From contig CAKZTD010000448.1 in NCBI GenBank assembly GCA_937921595.1, positions 1 through 59,615 on the forward strand: a stretch of DNA of 59,615 nucleotides, written 5' to 3'. Numbering within the stretch: position 1 is the first letter of the stretch; every line of letters starts with the position of its first letter. A model generated the notes under the pieces. It made no database searches. It worked only from the letters and a program-made list of their open reading frames with translations, and was not told the DNA's origin. Made by a program: the position numbers and the translations under genes. Positions 17,236-25,265 of the stretch are shown in pieces. The DNA is from an uncultured Saprospiraceae bacterium. GTDB taxonomy: Bacteria; Bacteroidota; Bacteroidia; Chitinophagales; Saprospiraceae.

Positions 17236-18474
17236 CTAGTATCTTCTATTTGGTCTTCGACCTCCTCCACTATTTCTGTTTCCTCCTCTATAAGAACGAT
17301 TACGTTGTGGTTCTGGTGGTGGCGGTATTTCTGTACCATCATCAACATAAGGATGATCTTCAACTACAGTTAGCTTTTGATTGATCAGCTTTTGAATATC
17401 TCTTAGGTATGGTCGTTCTTCTGAACTACAAAAAGACAATGCAACTCCACTCGCTCCTGCTCTACCTGTCCGGCCGATTCGGTGGACATAAGTTTCCGGG
17501 ACATTAGTCAAATCAAAATTGATCACATGCGATAAACTATCCACATCAATTCCTCTGGCAGCAATATCTGTTGCAATCAATACTCTCGTAGTTCCGCTTT
17601 TAAAGTTCCCCAAGGCTTTTTGTCTAGCAGCCTGAGATTTATTTCCATGAATCGCTTCCGCTCTGATACCAGCGCGATCTAACATTTTCACAACCTTATT
17701 CGCACCGTGTTTTGTTCTAGAAAAAACTAAAGCAGAATGGACATCATCATTTTCTAATATATGCGTCAATAATTTAATTTTGTTGCTCTTCGTCACAAAG
17801 TAAACCGATTGCTTCACTTTTTCAGCAGTAGTTTGCTCTGGCTTGATCGTAACCTTTTCCGGATTTCCTAAAATCTTTTGAGAAAGATTCAAGATCGACG
17901 GAGGCATAGTCGCAGAGAAAAATAGTGATTGTCTTTGTTCTGGTAATTTCGCAATGATCTTTTTGATGTCATGGATAAAACCCATATCTAACATCTGATC
18001 CGCTTCATCCAATACAAAATACTTAATATCTTTTAGAGAAATATATCCTCTATTCATCAAGTCCAATAATCGTCCTGGAGTAGCAACGATAACATCGACT
18101 CCACTACGAATCGCATTGATTTGTTTGGTTTCTTTTACACCACCAAAAATTACCGTTCCTCGAACACCAGTATGCTGCCCGTAAGTTTTAAAACTCATCG
18201 CTATCTGAATCGCTAATTCCCGCGTCGGAGTTACGACTAAAGCTCTAACCTTTCTTTGGCCTTTTTCTCTTGCTTTGTCTAGATACAAATGCTGAATGAT
18301 CGGAATTCCGAATGCAGCAGTCTTCCCTGTACCAGTCTGTGCACAGCCCAAAAGATCTTTTCCCTTTAATAAAATTGGTATAGATAACTCCTGAATAGGT
18401 GTAGGATTGGTATAGCCCTCGTTCCTCAATGCCTTTAAAATAGGCTCTACTATGTGTAAATCGTCAAATGTCAT
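17236..18474 (-). CDS. rhlE: DEAD-box RNA helicase, RhlE-like
   Basis: 412 residues. All helicase motifs are present and in order: AQTGTGKT (45-52), PTRELA (83-88), TPGR (132-135), DEAD (156-159), SAT (187-189) and HRIGRTGR (331-338). The C-terminal tail from about 378 is proline-, glycine- and arginine-rich (RGGNRNSGGGRRPNRR), typical of RNA-binding tails in RhlE-like enzymes. It should unwind short RNA duplexes in ribosome assembly or RNA decay. The gene is not obviously part of an operon. The exact ortholog name among DEAD-box paralogs is uncertain. Confidence 0.93.
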   Translation of the reverse strand: MTFDDLHIVEPILKALRNEGYTNPTPIQELSIPILLKGKDLLGCAQTGTGKTAAFGIPIIQHLYLDKAREKGQRKVRALVVTPTRELAIQIAMSFKTYGQHTGVRGTVIFGGVKETKQINAIRSGVDVIVATPGRLLDLMNRGYISLKDIKYFVLDEADQMLDMGFIHDIKKIIAKLPEQRQSLFFSATMPPSILNLSQKILGNPEKVTIKPEQTTAEKVKQSVYFVTKSNKIKLLTHILENDDVHSALVFSRTKHGANKVVKMLDRAGIRAEAIHGNKSQAARQKALGNFKSGTTRVLIATDIAARGIDVDSLSHVINFDLTNVPETYVHRIGRTGRAGASGVALSFCSSEERPYLRDIQKLINQKLTVVEDHPYVDDGTEIPPPPEPQRNRSYRGGNRNSGGGRRPNRRY

Positions 18475-18549
18475 ACTCTATGGATAAAAAGCTGCAAAGG
18501 TAAGGGAATAAATGGGATAATGCTCGAAATGGGGATTTTTATTAATGAG

Positions 18550-18602
18550 AGATAGATCACCAGCGTTGATAGGGATAGATTCGCTATGCGAATAGTGGAG
18601 TG
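18550..18602. repeat. Hairpin array with TAGGGATAGA linker (locus 2)
   Basis: GATAGA, then TCACCAGCGTTGA (a decayed hairpin), linker TAGGGATAGA, perfect hairpin TTCGCTATGCGAA, then TAGTGG. It is 76 bases upstream of the helicase start. Any open frame here is accidental. Confidence 0.65.
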
Positions 18603-18706
18603 CCAGGCTGGATTTATTATTCGGGACGGTCTTCTCTGCGGCCTCTTCGCCTAACAAACAGCCTCGGATATGTTCAAAAAACTCTTTAGAATTACGTGCT
18701 CCCAAC

Positions 18707-18748
18707 ATTCACTAATTCACTCATTCACTCATTTTTTCATTCACTCCT
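18707..18748. repeat. GAATGAGT-type repeat (copy F)
   Basis: Three copies of ATTCACTCATT-like words run from 18707 to 18748. On the minus strand the TGA stop of the alpha/beta hydrolase gene is the first word of the repeat (TGAATGAAAAAATGAG). Confidence 0.55.
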
Positions 18749-19586
18749 CCCCCAAATACTCCAATACCGCATCTGAAAATGCCTGCCCTTTGTACGTATT
18801 ATTATGATCTCCTGGAACAATCTTCAAGCTACTATTCGATAAATGTTTTTGTAAGTCTCCCGGAGTTCCATTATCAATATCCTCATTACCGGCCAATACT
18901 AGGACTGAGGTTCTTATTTTTTCCAATTCTCCAATAGAGGTCACCGGCTGGTGATGTTGCAATAGGCTGAGAACTTTTAAATTCGCATTGATGGACTTTG
19001 CATAATTGACGGCTCCTTCGGTCATTTCATTGAGAGGGGCTTCTCCACCGAATGCTTTAGCAAACATAATTCTACGATCCCATTCCGGATTGGTAAAATC
19101 TAATCCCATTCCGCCAATAACTGCTTTGGAAATTCTTTGGTCTTTAGTCAATAGTTTCGCTAAGATGATGGAACCTCGGGAGTAGCCGACTACCTCATAT
19201 TTTTCTAAACTTAGATAATCTGCAAGCTTTATCAAATCTTTTATTTCTGCATCATTGGAATAGGCTTTTGGAAACAGCGGTTTATCTGATTCGCCATTTC
19301 CTCTGAGATCTGGAACGATGACGCGGTAGCCTTTTTCTAGTAATGCCTTTTTTAGAATAGATTTGTTCCAAGAATTTCCGCTGGAGATGAATCCGTGAAG
19401 GAGTATAATGGGGTCGCCTTGGCCCTCGTCAGTAAATGCGATTTTGATGTTGTCGAAAGAAACCAGAGGTGAGGAGCGAAGGGCGAGAGGTGAGGTGGTC
19501 GTCGTGGTTTGATCTTTTGGTTCTTGATTTGAGGAGGGGGAGCATTGGAAGATTAGGAGAACTAAAAAGAGGTGAAGGTATTTCAT
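18741..19586 (-). CDS. Alpha/beta hydrolase lipoprotein
   Basis: 281 residues from the ATG at 19586, which gives a clean lipoprotein signal (MKYLHLFLVLLIFQC, lipobox Cys15); the ATG at 19610 would only add MSTTIITT. A low-complexity Thr/Ser linker precedes the fold. LLHGF is the oxyanion-hole region, GYSRG holds the nucleophile Ser137, GNEDIDN probably holds the acid, and GDHNNTY the catalytic His. It is a membrane-anchored serine hydrolase of unknown substrate. A second, unrelated small alpha/beta hydrolase gene lies 82 bases upstream. Confidence 0.87.
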   Translation of the reverse strand: MKYLHLFLVLLIFQCSPSSNQEPKDQTTTTTSPLALRSSPLVSFDNIKIAFTDEGQGDPIILLHGFISSGNSWNKSILKKALLEKGYRVIVPDLRGNGESDKPLFPKAYSNDAEIKDLIKLADYLSLEKYEVVGYSRGSIILAKLLTKDQRISKAVIGGMGLDFTNPEWDRRIMFAKAFGGEAPLNEMTEGAVNYAKSINANLKVLSLLQHHQPVTSIGELEKIRTSVLVLAGNEDIDNGTPGDLQKHLSNSSLKIVPGDHNNTYKGQAFSDAVLEYLGEE

Positions 19587-19668
19587 TGTTGTTATTATTG
19601 TTGTTGACACGGATTATCACAGATTTATGCTCGGATTATCACGGAGGTTTTGCTTTGGTTTGCTTGAC

Positions 19669-20199
19669 TTACCTGGGGACTCGTGACAGGTCTTCACAGA
19701 TTTGGTTGATGTATTTTTCTTGGGTGTATAAATCGTGTCCTGCATTTTTAAAAATATAATGATCTACTTTTTTATCATCATACCAAGTCGCATCGGGTTG
19801 ATACATATCCTGACCTCCAAAATACAATTTAATCTTCGAATTTGGAATCTGATTTTCTTTTCTTAATCGTGTAGAAGAGATCGCAAAAAAGTGTTGAACA
19901 TCAAGGCCTAACAAATTCGCTTTCCAGGCGATCGTTCCTCCGATACTGAAAGCTAGGATATTTACTTTTTCTTTTTCCAACCTTAGAAGATTTTGGACTG
20001 CTTTGTCGATGCCTCCATTTATGAATTTTCGATGGAGGTCCTCTTGACTGTCATTGCTATTTTTGATTTCTGCTAGTTCGCAAGAATCGTAGAATTTCAC
20101 ATTAAACCTTGGGACTAGTTTTTCAATATAGCTTGGAAGCCATTTTGCTTTTGTTTTTCCAAAGAGATCAGAAAGGAGTATAAGACGATCCGAGTTCAT
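19669..20199 (-). CDS. Small cytoplasmic alpha/beta hydrolase-like protein
   Basis: 176 residues without signal peptide. The fold is short, with no cap domain. AFSIGG holds the nucleophile Ser85, GGQDMYQPD supplies the acid position, and NAGHDLY the catalytic His, so the triad looks complete. It resembles minimal dienelactone-hydrolase or RBBP9-like proteins. The substrate is unknown. It is on the same strand as the next alpha/beta hydrolase lipoprotein and may share a transcript. Confidence 0.78.
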   Translation of the reverse strand: MNSDRLILLSDLFGKTKAKWLPSYIEKLVPRFNVKFYDSCELAEIKNSNDSQEDLHRKFINGGIDKAVQNLLRLEKEKVNILAFSIGGTIAWKANLLGLDVQHFFAISSTRLRKENQIPNSKIKLYFGGQDMYQPDATWYDDKKVDHYIFKNAGHDLYTQEKYINQICEDLSRVPR

Positions 20200-20339
20200 T
20201 TCGATTTATAAAATTTAAAAAAATCAAAAACATTCCACCAAGGTAACCTTTTCTAATCTCCCTAAATAAAGATAATATAAGCAACATTTAAAATTTCATT
20301 CTTATAGAAAAGACTTTAATAATAACCAATACTTTATAA

Positions 20340-20386
20340 ACCTACCTCAACTAGTAGGTATATGAGACAAGGCCTGTCTAATTTTT
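20340..20386 (+). promoter_or_regulatory. Two adjacent hairpins in the leader of the small secreted protein gene
   Basis: ACCTAC-8nt-GTAGGT (20340-20359) is followed by AGACA-AGGCC-TGTCT (20365-20379) and then AATTTTTT. The second hairpin with its T-run could stop transcription before the gene at 20465. The rest of the 265-bp leader shows no gene. Confidence 0.35.
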
Positions 20387-20464
20387 TCGATTTACAAAAT
20401 TTCATTTTCCTATTCGTTAACCCCAACTCAGTCGACCATAACTGAGCCTTAAAACCTATTCATT

Positions 20465-20806
20465 ATGAAAAATCAAATTAAAATTTCCCTAATCACATTG
20501 AGTTTAGTTTTTTCTGGTATATTGTTCTCAAATTTTTCTTTTGCAACTAATGCAAATCATTCGTTAACCCTAAAAACTTATTCACTCATGGCAAACGGGA
20601 CATTTTCCTGGACGGCAGCTCCAGGAGCAGTTAATTATGATGTAACCATCACTAATCTTTCTACTCAACACAGTTCATTTCAACAAACTACGCAAACCTC
20701 AATCCCTCTAACGGGTTTACCTACGGGTAGATATAAGATTGTTGTGAAAGCGAATTTTGCGGATGGAAGTTCTTCGATTGTTATAGAAGATATAATTATG
20801 GTTTAA
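20465..20806 (+). CDS. Small secreted protein with one fibronectin-III-like domain
   Basis: 113 residues. A signal peptide ends near residue 28 (SFATNA). The mature part, about 80 residues, has the Fn3-like pattern GTFSWTAAPGAVNYDVTITN, then a Pro- and Thr-rich turn and GLPTGRYKIVVKANFADGSSS. Short Fn3 domains mediate binding outside the cell. The gene has its own strong terminator and a long leader with two hairpins, so it is probably transcribed alone and possibly at high level. Confidence 0.8.
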   Translation: MKNQIKISLITLSLVFSGILFSNFSFATNANHSLTLKTYSLMANGTFSWTAAPGAVNYDVTITNLSTQHSSFQQTTQTSIPLTGLPTGRYKIVVKANFADGSSSIVIEDIIMV

Positions 20807-20827
20807 AAGCAATTAAATAAGAATTCA

Positions 20828-20874
20828 AAAACGACCGAAAGAATACCTATTCTTTTGGTCGTTTTTATTTTTTT
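20828..20874 (+). terminator. Strong intrinsic terminator
   Basis: AACGACCGAAAGAATA pairs with TATTCTTTTGGTCGTT around a tiny loop and is followed by a run of T. It ends the small Fn3-like gene. A CACAAAGGCACAAAG repeat follows directly at 20875-20893. Confidence 0.85.
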
Positions 20875-20934
20875 GCCACAAAGGCACAAAGTTTTTTACA
20901 ACGTTGTGGCTTAACATTTGCTTTTGGGATCGTT

Positions 20935-22350
20935 TCATTTTGATATTTTCTCTAACAACCAGTTTTTAAAAACTAAATTTTGAGAACTATTTATCTTTTT
21001 GCTTAAATCATTAATGTCTTTATTTTGAAATTTTAGTTGCATCATTCTTTTTGTAAATCGGGCAAAATTGAGGCATCCTTCCGCTACTCTTTCTGAAACA
21101 ACTTTGTTATTTCGAATGTATCGAACAAAGGTGTTTATTTGAGCAAGAGACAACGTATAATAACTATCATCTTTTAAAAACAAATCAACATAGGTCCGAA
21201 TAAGTATTGTTTTTGAATTGATAATTTGCAAAGGCTTAGTAAAGTTGTAATTCGAAATCAAATCTATGGTTTCATCAAATTTGTCTTGTTTAAAATACCA
21301 AATAGCCCATCCATAAGTAATTGCATCATTTCTGACTTTTGCATCTAAATGAAGCCCATATTTTTCAATAAATAATTGAGTCCATTCAAATTCTTCACAA
21401 GCTACCCCAGAAGAGACAATGTTAATAAAAGTAGCTTCTGACATCTCATCTTTCACAAACAGACAATCATGCTCTAATCCAATTTTATATAATGTCAAAC
21501 TATGGTTTGCAAATTTAGAAATACCTTTATTATTTAATCGAGTACAAAAATTTAATAGAAACTGAAGAATATTTTTCCGATCTTCTATTCCAAATTCTCT
21601 TATATTTATTGCAAACAATTCTTTTAGGCTTTTAAAAATTTCTTCTCTTTCATCGGATTCTTGCAAAACAATAATTTTTGCATAAATCTGAAGTAGAACA
21701 TTTGAATTATCCCTACTTGTTATTACCGGGTCCAAATATTTAATTTCAAAATCTCCTGTAGAAATTGTCTGCTGAATCGCCCTCAATGCACAAGCCAATT
21801 TCACCTTCGACAATTCAAAATACCCATCTAGGCTTTCCATAGCAGCTACCAGATTTCCAGTTCCTCCCTTTTGCCGATTCGTCGCCGGATGCGAATAAAA
21901 CTGTAAATTAAGTTCTTCTTTATTTTTAAAATAAAATTCATCCTTATAAGGTGCCTCTTCTAGCTCACCTAACAATTCATTTGTCTTTTTTTCAAACAAC
22001 TCATAGGTATTGATCCTTCCCAGACTTTTTGTCAATGTTTTTTTAAATAAAAACTCATCCTTCTTCATCTGCTCCGCCACTAAAAACGACTCCACCAGAT
22101 TTGCAAAATGATGAAAAAGAAATCGCATCTTTTGAACATCATAGGTTTCTTTGGGAAATAGCTTAACAAATAGCTTTTCCAAAGTCAGGCTAGATTGATT
22201 AAAATCAGGATAATACTTCCTTAAAAGCTCATACAATCTGATTAGTCTATCATTAGAATTGTAGTAAGGAGACTTTATAAACTTATAAAACCAACGAAAT
22301 TCCTCCTTTGATAAGGATTTCAACAAGGTAATCGATCTATTGTCTATCAT
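20935..22350 (-). CDS. Hypothetical alpha-helical protein, 471 residues
   Basis: No known domain is visible. The N-terminus SLSKEEFRWFYKFIKSPYYN is distinctive, and I believe similar openings occur in proteins found in several copies in Saprospiria genomes, but I cannot verify this. The protein appears wholly helical, with degenerate TPR-like pairs in the second half, and it lacks signal peptide and membrane helices. A regulatory or scaffold role is possible but unproven. A good -7 box lies about 50 bases upstream. It is divergent from an AraC regulator. Confidence 0.78.
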   Translation of the reverse strand: MIDNRSITLLKSLSKEEFRWFYKFIKSPYYNSNDRLIRLYELLRKYYPDFNQSSLTLEKLFVKLFPKETYDVQKMRFLFHHFANLVESFLVAEQMKKDEFLFKKTLTKSLGRINTYELFEKKTNELLGELEEAPYKDEFYFKNKEELNLQFYSHPATNRQKGGTGNLVAAMESLDGYFELSKVKLACALRAIQQTISTGDFEIKYLDPVITSRDNSNVLLQIYAKIIVLQESDEREEIFKSLKELFAINIREFGIEDRKNILQFLLNFCTRLNNKGISKFANHSLTLYKIGLEHDCLFVKDEMSEATFINIVSSGVACEEFEWTQLFIEKYGLHLDAKVRNDAITYGWAIWYFKQDKFDETIDLISNYNFTKPLQIINSKTILIRTYVDLFLKDDSYYTLSLAQINTFVRYIRNNKVVSERVAEGCLNFARFTKRMMQLKFQNKDINDLSKKINSSQNLVFKNWLLEKISK

Positions 22351-22401
22351 TTTTTGAAATAAAAAATAAGCTTAATTAATTGATATACAGTAATTTAAAC
22401 A

Positions 22402-22409
22402 CAAATATA
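22402..22409 (-). promoter_or_regulatory. -7 box for the 471-residue protein gene
   Basis: On the minus strand TATATTTG fits TAnnTTTG, giving a leader of about 45 bases. No convincing -33 TTG is present at the usual distance. The rest of the 302-bp divergent gap (22351-22652) shows nothing else. Confidence 0.45.
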
Positions 22410-22652
22410 GTTCATTTTTTTGAAATTTATATTGCTTTCTTTCCCTCTTTTTAAGGACAAATCTTTCTAAATTAGCATTGTAATTAACAAACACATAAAA
22501 CTAATACTTTAAAAACCTGCAATTCTAAGTACGAAAAACAAGCAGGATTCTCCCCAAACACATAGAACTTACAAAAAAGCGACGACGCCATTTAATACAC
22601 AAAATGTCTAAGTCCGTTTAATTTGCGATTAACCCCGAAAAGCAGTTATATA

Positions 22653-23204
22653 ATGAATTTATTCCCCAAAAGACAAATGGATACGGATGACCAGATCATT
22701 CGTATCCATCAACAAGACTTAATCTACAAAATCAGGAAAGGCGATTATACTTTTATACTTATTCAAGATAGTACAAACGTAGCTAAAGAACTTGAAATTT
22801 CCTGGTTAGATCAATTAAGAATGCATCAAAATAATTCGATAAAAGAATCGAATAACTCAGTTAGCAAAAATGCAGGGAATCAAAAAAAGCAGGATCTCTT
22901 TTTAGATAAAGTCGTCCATGTGATTACCGAACATCTTGACAATCACCAATTGACAGTGGAAGATATTTGCACAAAACTTCATATCAGCTATATGCAGTTT
23001 TACAGAAAGCTAAAAGGCCTGACAGGGAAGACGCCGGTTCAGTTTATTCGGAAAATGCGTTTACTAAAAGGCAAGCAGATGTTGCAAATGACAGAATTGA
23101 AAATTTCGGAAGTAGCATACTCCATCGGCTTTAGTGACCCCAATTATTTTTCTCGGGTCTTCAATAAAGAATTTGGATTGAGTCCGAGTGATTTCAGAAA
23201 TTAA
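22653..23204 (+). CDS. AraC-family transcriptional regulator, short form
   Basis: 183 residues from the ATG at 22653 (MNLFPKRQMD); a TTG at 22623 would add ten residues and is less likely. The C-terminal half is a complete AraC HTH pair: LTVEDICTKLHISYMQFYRKLKG and ISEVAYSIGFSDPNYFSRVF, ending in FGLSPSDFR. The N-terminal 75 residues are not a recognised ligand-binding domain. The HTH resembles those at the end of Bacteroidota hybrid two-component proteins, so this may be a detached version. Its targets are unknown. Confidence 0.85.
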   Translation: MNLFPKRQMDTDDQIIRIHQQDLIYKIRKGDYTFILIQDSTNVAKELEISWLDQLRMHQNNSIKESNNSVSKNAGNQKKQDLFLDKVVHVITEHLDNHQLTVEDICTKLHISYMQFYRKLKGLTGKTPVQFIRKMRLLKGKQMLQMTELKISEVAYSIGFSDPNYFSRVFNKEFGLSPSDFRN

Positions 23205-23285
23205 AAAAGCATAGTTTTTATTTTATATTTTAAAAGTCGTTCTAAATTATCTCGGTAATTTTTCACGGCGAGTACAAAGCGATTA

Positions 23286-23313
23286 TTGTTATCCTGTGTA
23301 ACCCCTATATTTG
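23286..23313 (+). promoter_or_regulatory. Promoter for a short non-coding transcript
   Basis: TTG (23286-23288), 17 bases, then TATATTTG (23306-23313), a good TAnnTTTG match. It lies 80 bases after the AraC gene and no gene follows on this strand before the terminator. Confidence 0.5.
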
Positions 23314-23319
23314 AACCAG

Positions 23320-23495
23320 AACAATAATTCAAATCGTGTTCCTATCTCCCCAAGGTTTGAACACAACCAAATGACAGACCCCTTAAAGCTAAACATGATT
23401 TACATAATCTAAAAATGTAAGTCAACAAAAATTCTCTCTCTAATTGAAAACACCTAGCTGCACCACCCCCTCGGTGCAGTGAGGTGTTTTTTTTT
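23320..23495 (+). ncRNA. Candidate small RNA, about 175 nt
   Basis: A promoter-like sequence, about 130 bases without a substantial open frame, and a strong terminator outline a short transcript. The only frame is 13 codons (ATG at 23371, MTDPLKLNMIYII). I cannot match it to 6S RNA, tmRNA or a riboswitch. The neighbouring gene downstream is on the other strand, so this is not simply a leader. Confidence 0.4.
23450..23495 (+). terminator. Strong intrinsic terminator
   Basis: ACACCTAGCTGCACC pairs with GGTGCAGTGAGGTGT (two central mismatches), followed by nine T. It ends the candidate small RNA or the AraC transcript, and also separates it from the convergent DUF2306 gene. Confidence 0.88.
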
Positions 23496-23568
23496 AACTC
23501 CTTACAAACACAAATCCTAAAAAATCTGTTTACCTATCCGCTCCCTACTCTCTATAGATATGGTCCGG

Positions 23569-24282
23569 TCAATTGAATCCGGTTAACAGGACCTCATCGT
23601 TTCCTTTGGTTTCGGTGAGGGTTTTAATTTCTAAGGGACGAGTAGTAGTGTGGGAGTTTGCTTTTCGGTAGATTAAAAATTCTACAAAAAGAAGATTACC
23701 CACCCAACTTGTCCAGGAAACAAAAACATATTGCGTCACCGGATCTATGTAAAAATAAGTTCCAAGAATGAGTTGGTAAACGCGAAGGCTAATTGCGGAA
23801 AGCGTCAAGGCATAACTTCGCATCATCCACTTTTTATGCTCGCTGAATTTTCTTTGCCGTGCGGTTTGATATCCTTTGTAGGTCGTCCACCACCAGAGCG
23901 GAACAAGGATTAGAAAACTTACTTTGGCCATCCATCCACCATTCGCATAAAAAGCCATGATCATTCCACTCGGAGCACTAAACAATAATAAAAGAGCAAC
24001 ATAGGTTTTCCCTAAAAAGCGATGTATGCTTGAATGATTTTTTAGGATGTAATTTGAAAATAAAAATGCACCACTAAGAAGAATAATCAAACTGCTAAAA
24101 ATATGTGTATAAAAGGAAATACGGTAATGATCAAGGTGAATGATCATCTGCTTAGTTTGTAGGAAATCGACATCCCATTGCCAAGTGGTGTATGGCCAGA
24201 TAATTTGAAACATTTGCCAAGTGAAGAAGGTGATGGCAAGCATCCAGATGGTGTTGAATAATATGGCTTTGGTGGCTTTCAT
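23569..24282 (-). CDS. DUF2306 membrane protein
   Basis: 237 residues from the ATG at 24282 (MKATKAILFN). The longer frame from 24339 reads through an ACACAGAG repeat (giving MYLCVCSVRSVS) and is rejected. The protein has six or seven hydrophobic segments. His-containing turns HLDHYRISFYTHIF and HRFLGKTYV, and FSEHKKWMMRSYALTLSAISLRVYQ, are typical of DUF2306. Similar His placement is seen in heme-binding membrane proteins, but the activity is not established. It is a single gene. Confidence 0.82.
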   Translation of the reverse strand: MKATKAILFNTIWMLAITFFTWQMFQIIWPYTTWQWDVDFLQTKQMIIHLDHYRISFYTHIFSSLIILLSGAFLFSNYILKNHSSIHRFLGKTYVALLLLFSAPSGMIMAFYANGGWMAKVSFLILVPLWWWTTYKGYQTARQRKFSEHKKWMMRSYALTLSAISLRVYQLILGTYFYIDPVTQYVFVSWTSWVGNLLFVEFLIYRKANSHTTTRPLEIKTLTETKGNDEVLLTGFN

Positions 24283-24303
24283 ATTCTTTGGGATATTTTC
24301 TTT

Positions 24304-24339
24304 GGACACAGAGCGCACAGAGCAGACACAGAGATACAC
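24304..24339. repeat. ACACAGAGAGCACAGAG-type repeat upstream of the DUF2306 gene
   Basis: GACACAGAGCGCACAGAGC and AGACACAGAGATACACGG are related to the run at 17091-17128. It lies 21 bases upstream of the chosen start and makes a spurious N-terminal extension in frame. Confidence 0.55.
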
Positions 24340-24427
24340 GGCCTTATTCTTTTGAAACGTCGTGCATCTCTGCCTCTATTCTCTGTAGTCATTTGAGCAT
24401 GTTGAAAAATTGGTCTTATACTATCTA

Positions 24428-25180
24428 CTAATCTAAAGATGCTCGGTCATCGACCTTATAAGATTTTGACTCCTCGACTAAACCATTTGAGTGTATGTCA
24501 AATACATTTGTTTTCTCTAAATCATAACCAATGATTTCGTTGTCTATGAAGCCAGTCTCTTTTACATTGTTTTTCCAAATGTTCTTATAGGTCTTCTTCC
24601 AAATTTGACCTTGTTCATCAATTGAAAAAGATTCCGTTTTCTGATAGCTATTATAGGCCAAGTTAAATCCATATGGCAAATCAAATTCATCGTCTTCTTC
24701 CCTAGCTCTCTTATCTGTCTGAATTCTTTTTCCTTTTAGATCATAGAGCGACATATTGTACGACGACATTCTTTCGCTCCTCATTGGAAAATAAGTCATA
24801 TAAATCACAGCAATCATTTTATCGTTCGGATAAAATCTTACAATAGGGATCACTGATGGTGGCCCTGATCTGGAAAACATTCCGCTTTTTATTTCGGGAA
24901 TAAAATTTTTCATCAAAAGGTAATTGTTTTGACTTTTTGTTTTTGGCGCTTTTTTGCTAACTTTTTTTAGTTTGGTTTTCTTTTGATTTTCATAAACATA
25001 CTTATTGTTTAAATTAACAGAAAATGGCATATCTATTTTATCAAAATGACTAAGAAATTCTGCGAAGGACGCTTTCCTTCCTGTAGGTTCTACTACTTCA
25101 GTATTCGGTTTTATAAATCCTGAACTCAGCATAAATACTAGGAACAATCCGCTTAGGGAAAAATAGGTTTTAATTTTCAT
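24428..25180 (-). CDS. Hypothetical secreted protein, 250 residues
   Basis: A signal peptide (MKIKTYFSLSGLFLVFMLSSGF) is followed by a Lys-rich linker (KKTKLKKVSKKAPKTKSQ) and a beta-rich domain with YDLKGKRIQTDKR near the middle. No family is recognised and no lipobox Cys is seen. The shape suggests a periplasmic or surface protein. It is in the same orientation as the vWA gene upstream but separated by 85 bases. Confidence 0.7.
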   Translation of the reverse strand: MKIKTYFSLSGLFLVFMLSSGFIKPNTEVVEPTGRKASFAEFLSHFDKIDMPFSVNLNNKYVYENQKKTKLKKVSKKAPKTKSQNNYLLMKNFIPEIKSGMFSRSGPPSVIPIVRFYPNDKMIAVIYMTYFPMRSERMSSYNMSLYDLKGKRIQTDKRAREEDDEFDLPYGFNLAYNSYQKTESFSIDEQGQIWKKTYKNIWKNNVKETGFIDNEIIGYDLEKTNVFDIHSNGLVEESKSYKVDDRASLD

Positions 25181-25265
25181 TAGAATGGTTTTTAATAATT
25201 ACGAATATGATTGATTCGAAACGGTACTTTATAGCTGTTTTCTTTTTCGAGAGCAAAACACTCTC

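Noticed and set aside
18478-18708. Open frame of 76 codons before the helicase gene
   Set aside because: It crosses a hairpin-repeat array, has no protein-like character and no start signals; treated as intergenic.
19469-19759. Open frame of 96 codons on the plus strand
   Set aside because: It is antisense to the start of one alpha/beta hydrolase gene and the end of the other, and its leucine run comes from a GTT/ATT simple repeat.
23320-23495. 6S RNA or tmRNA identity for the short transcript
   Set aside because: The ends do not form the expected long closing stem, and there is no tRNA-like 3' part or CCA end.
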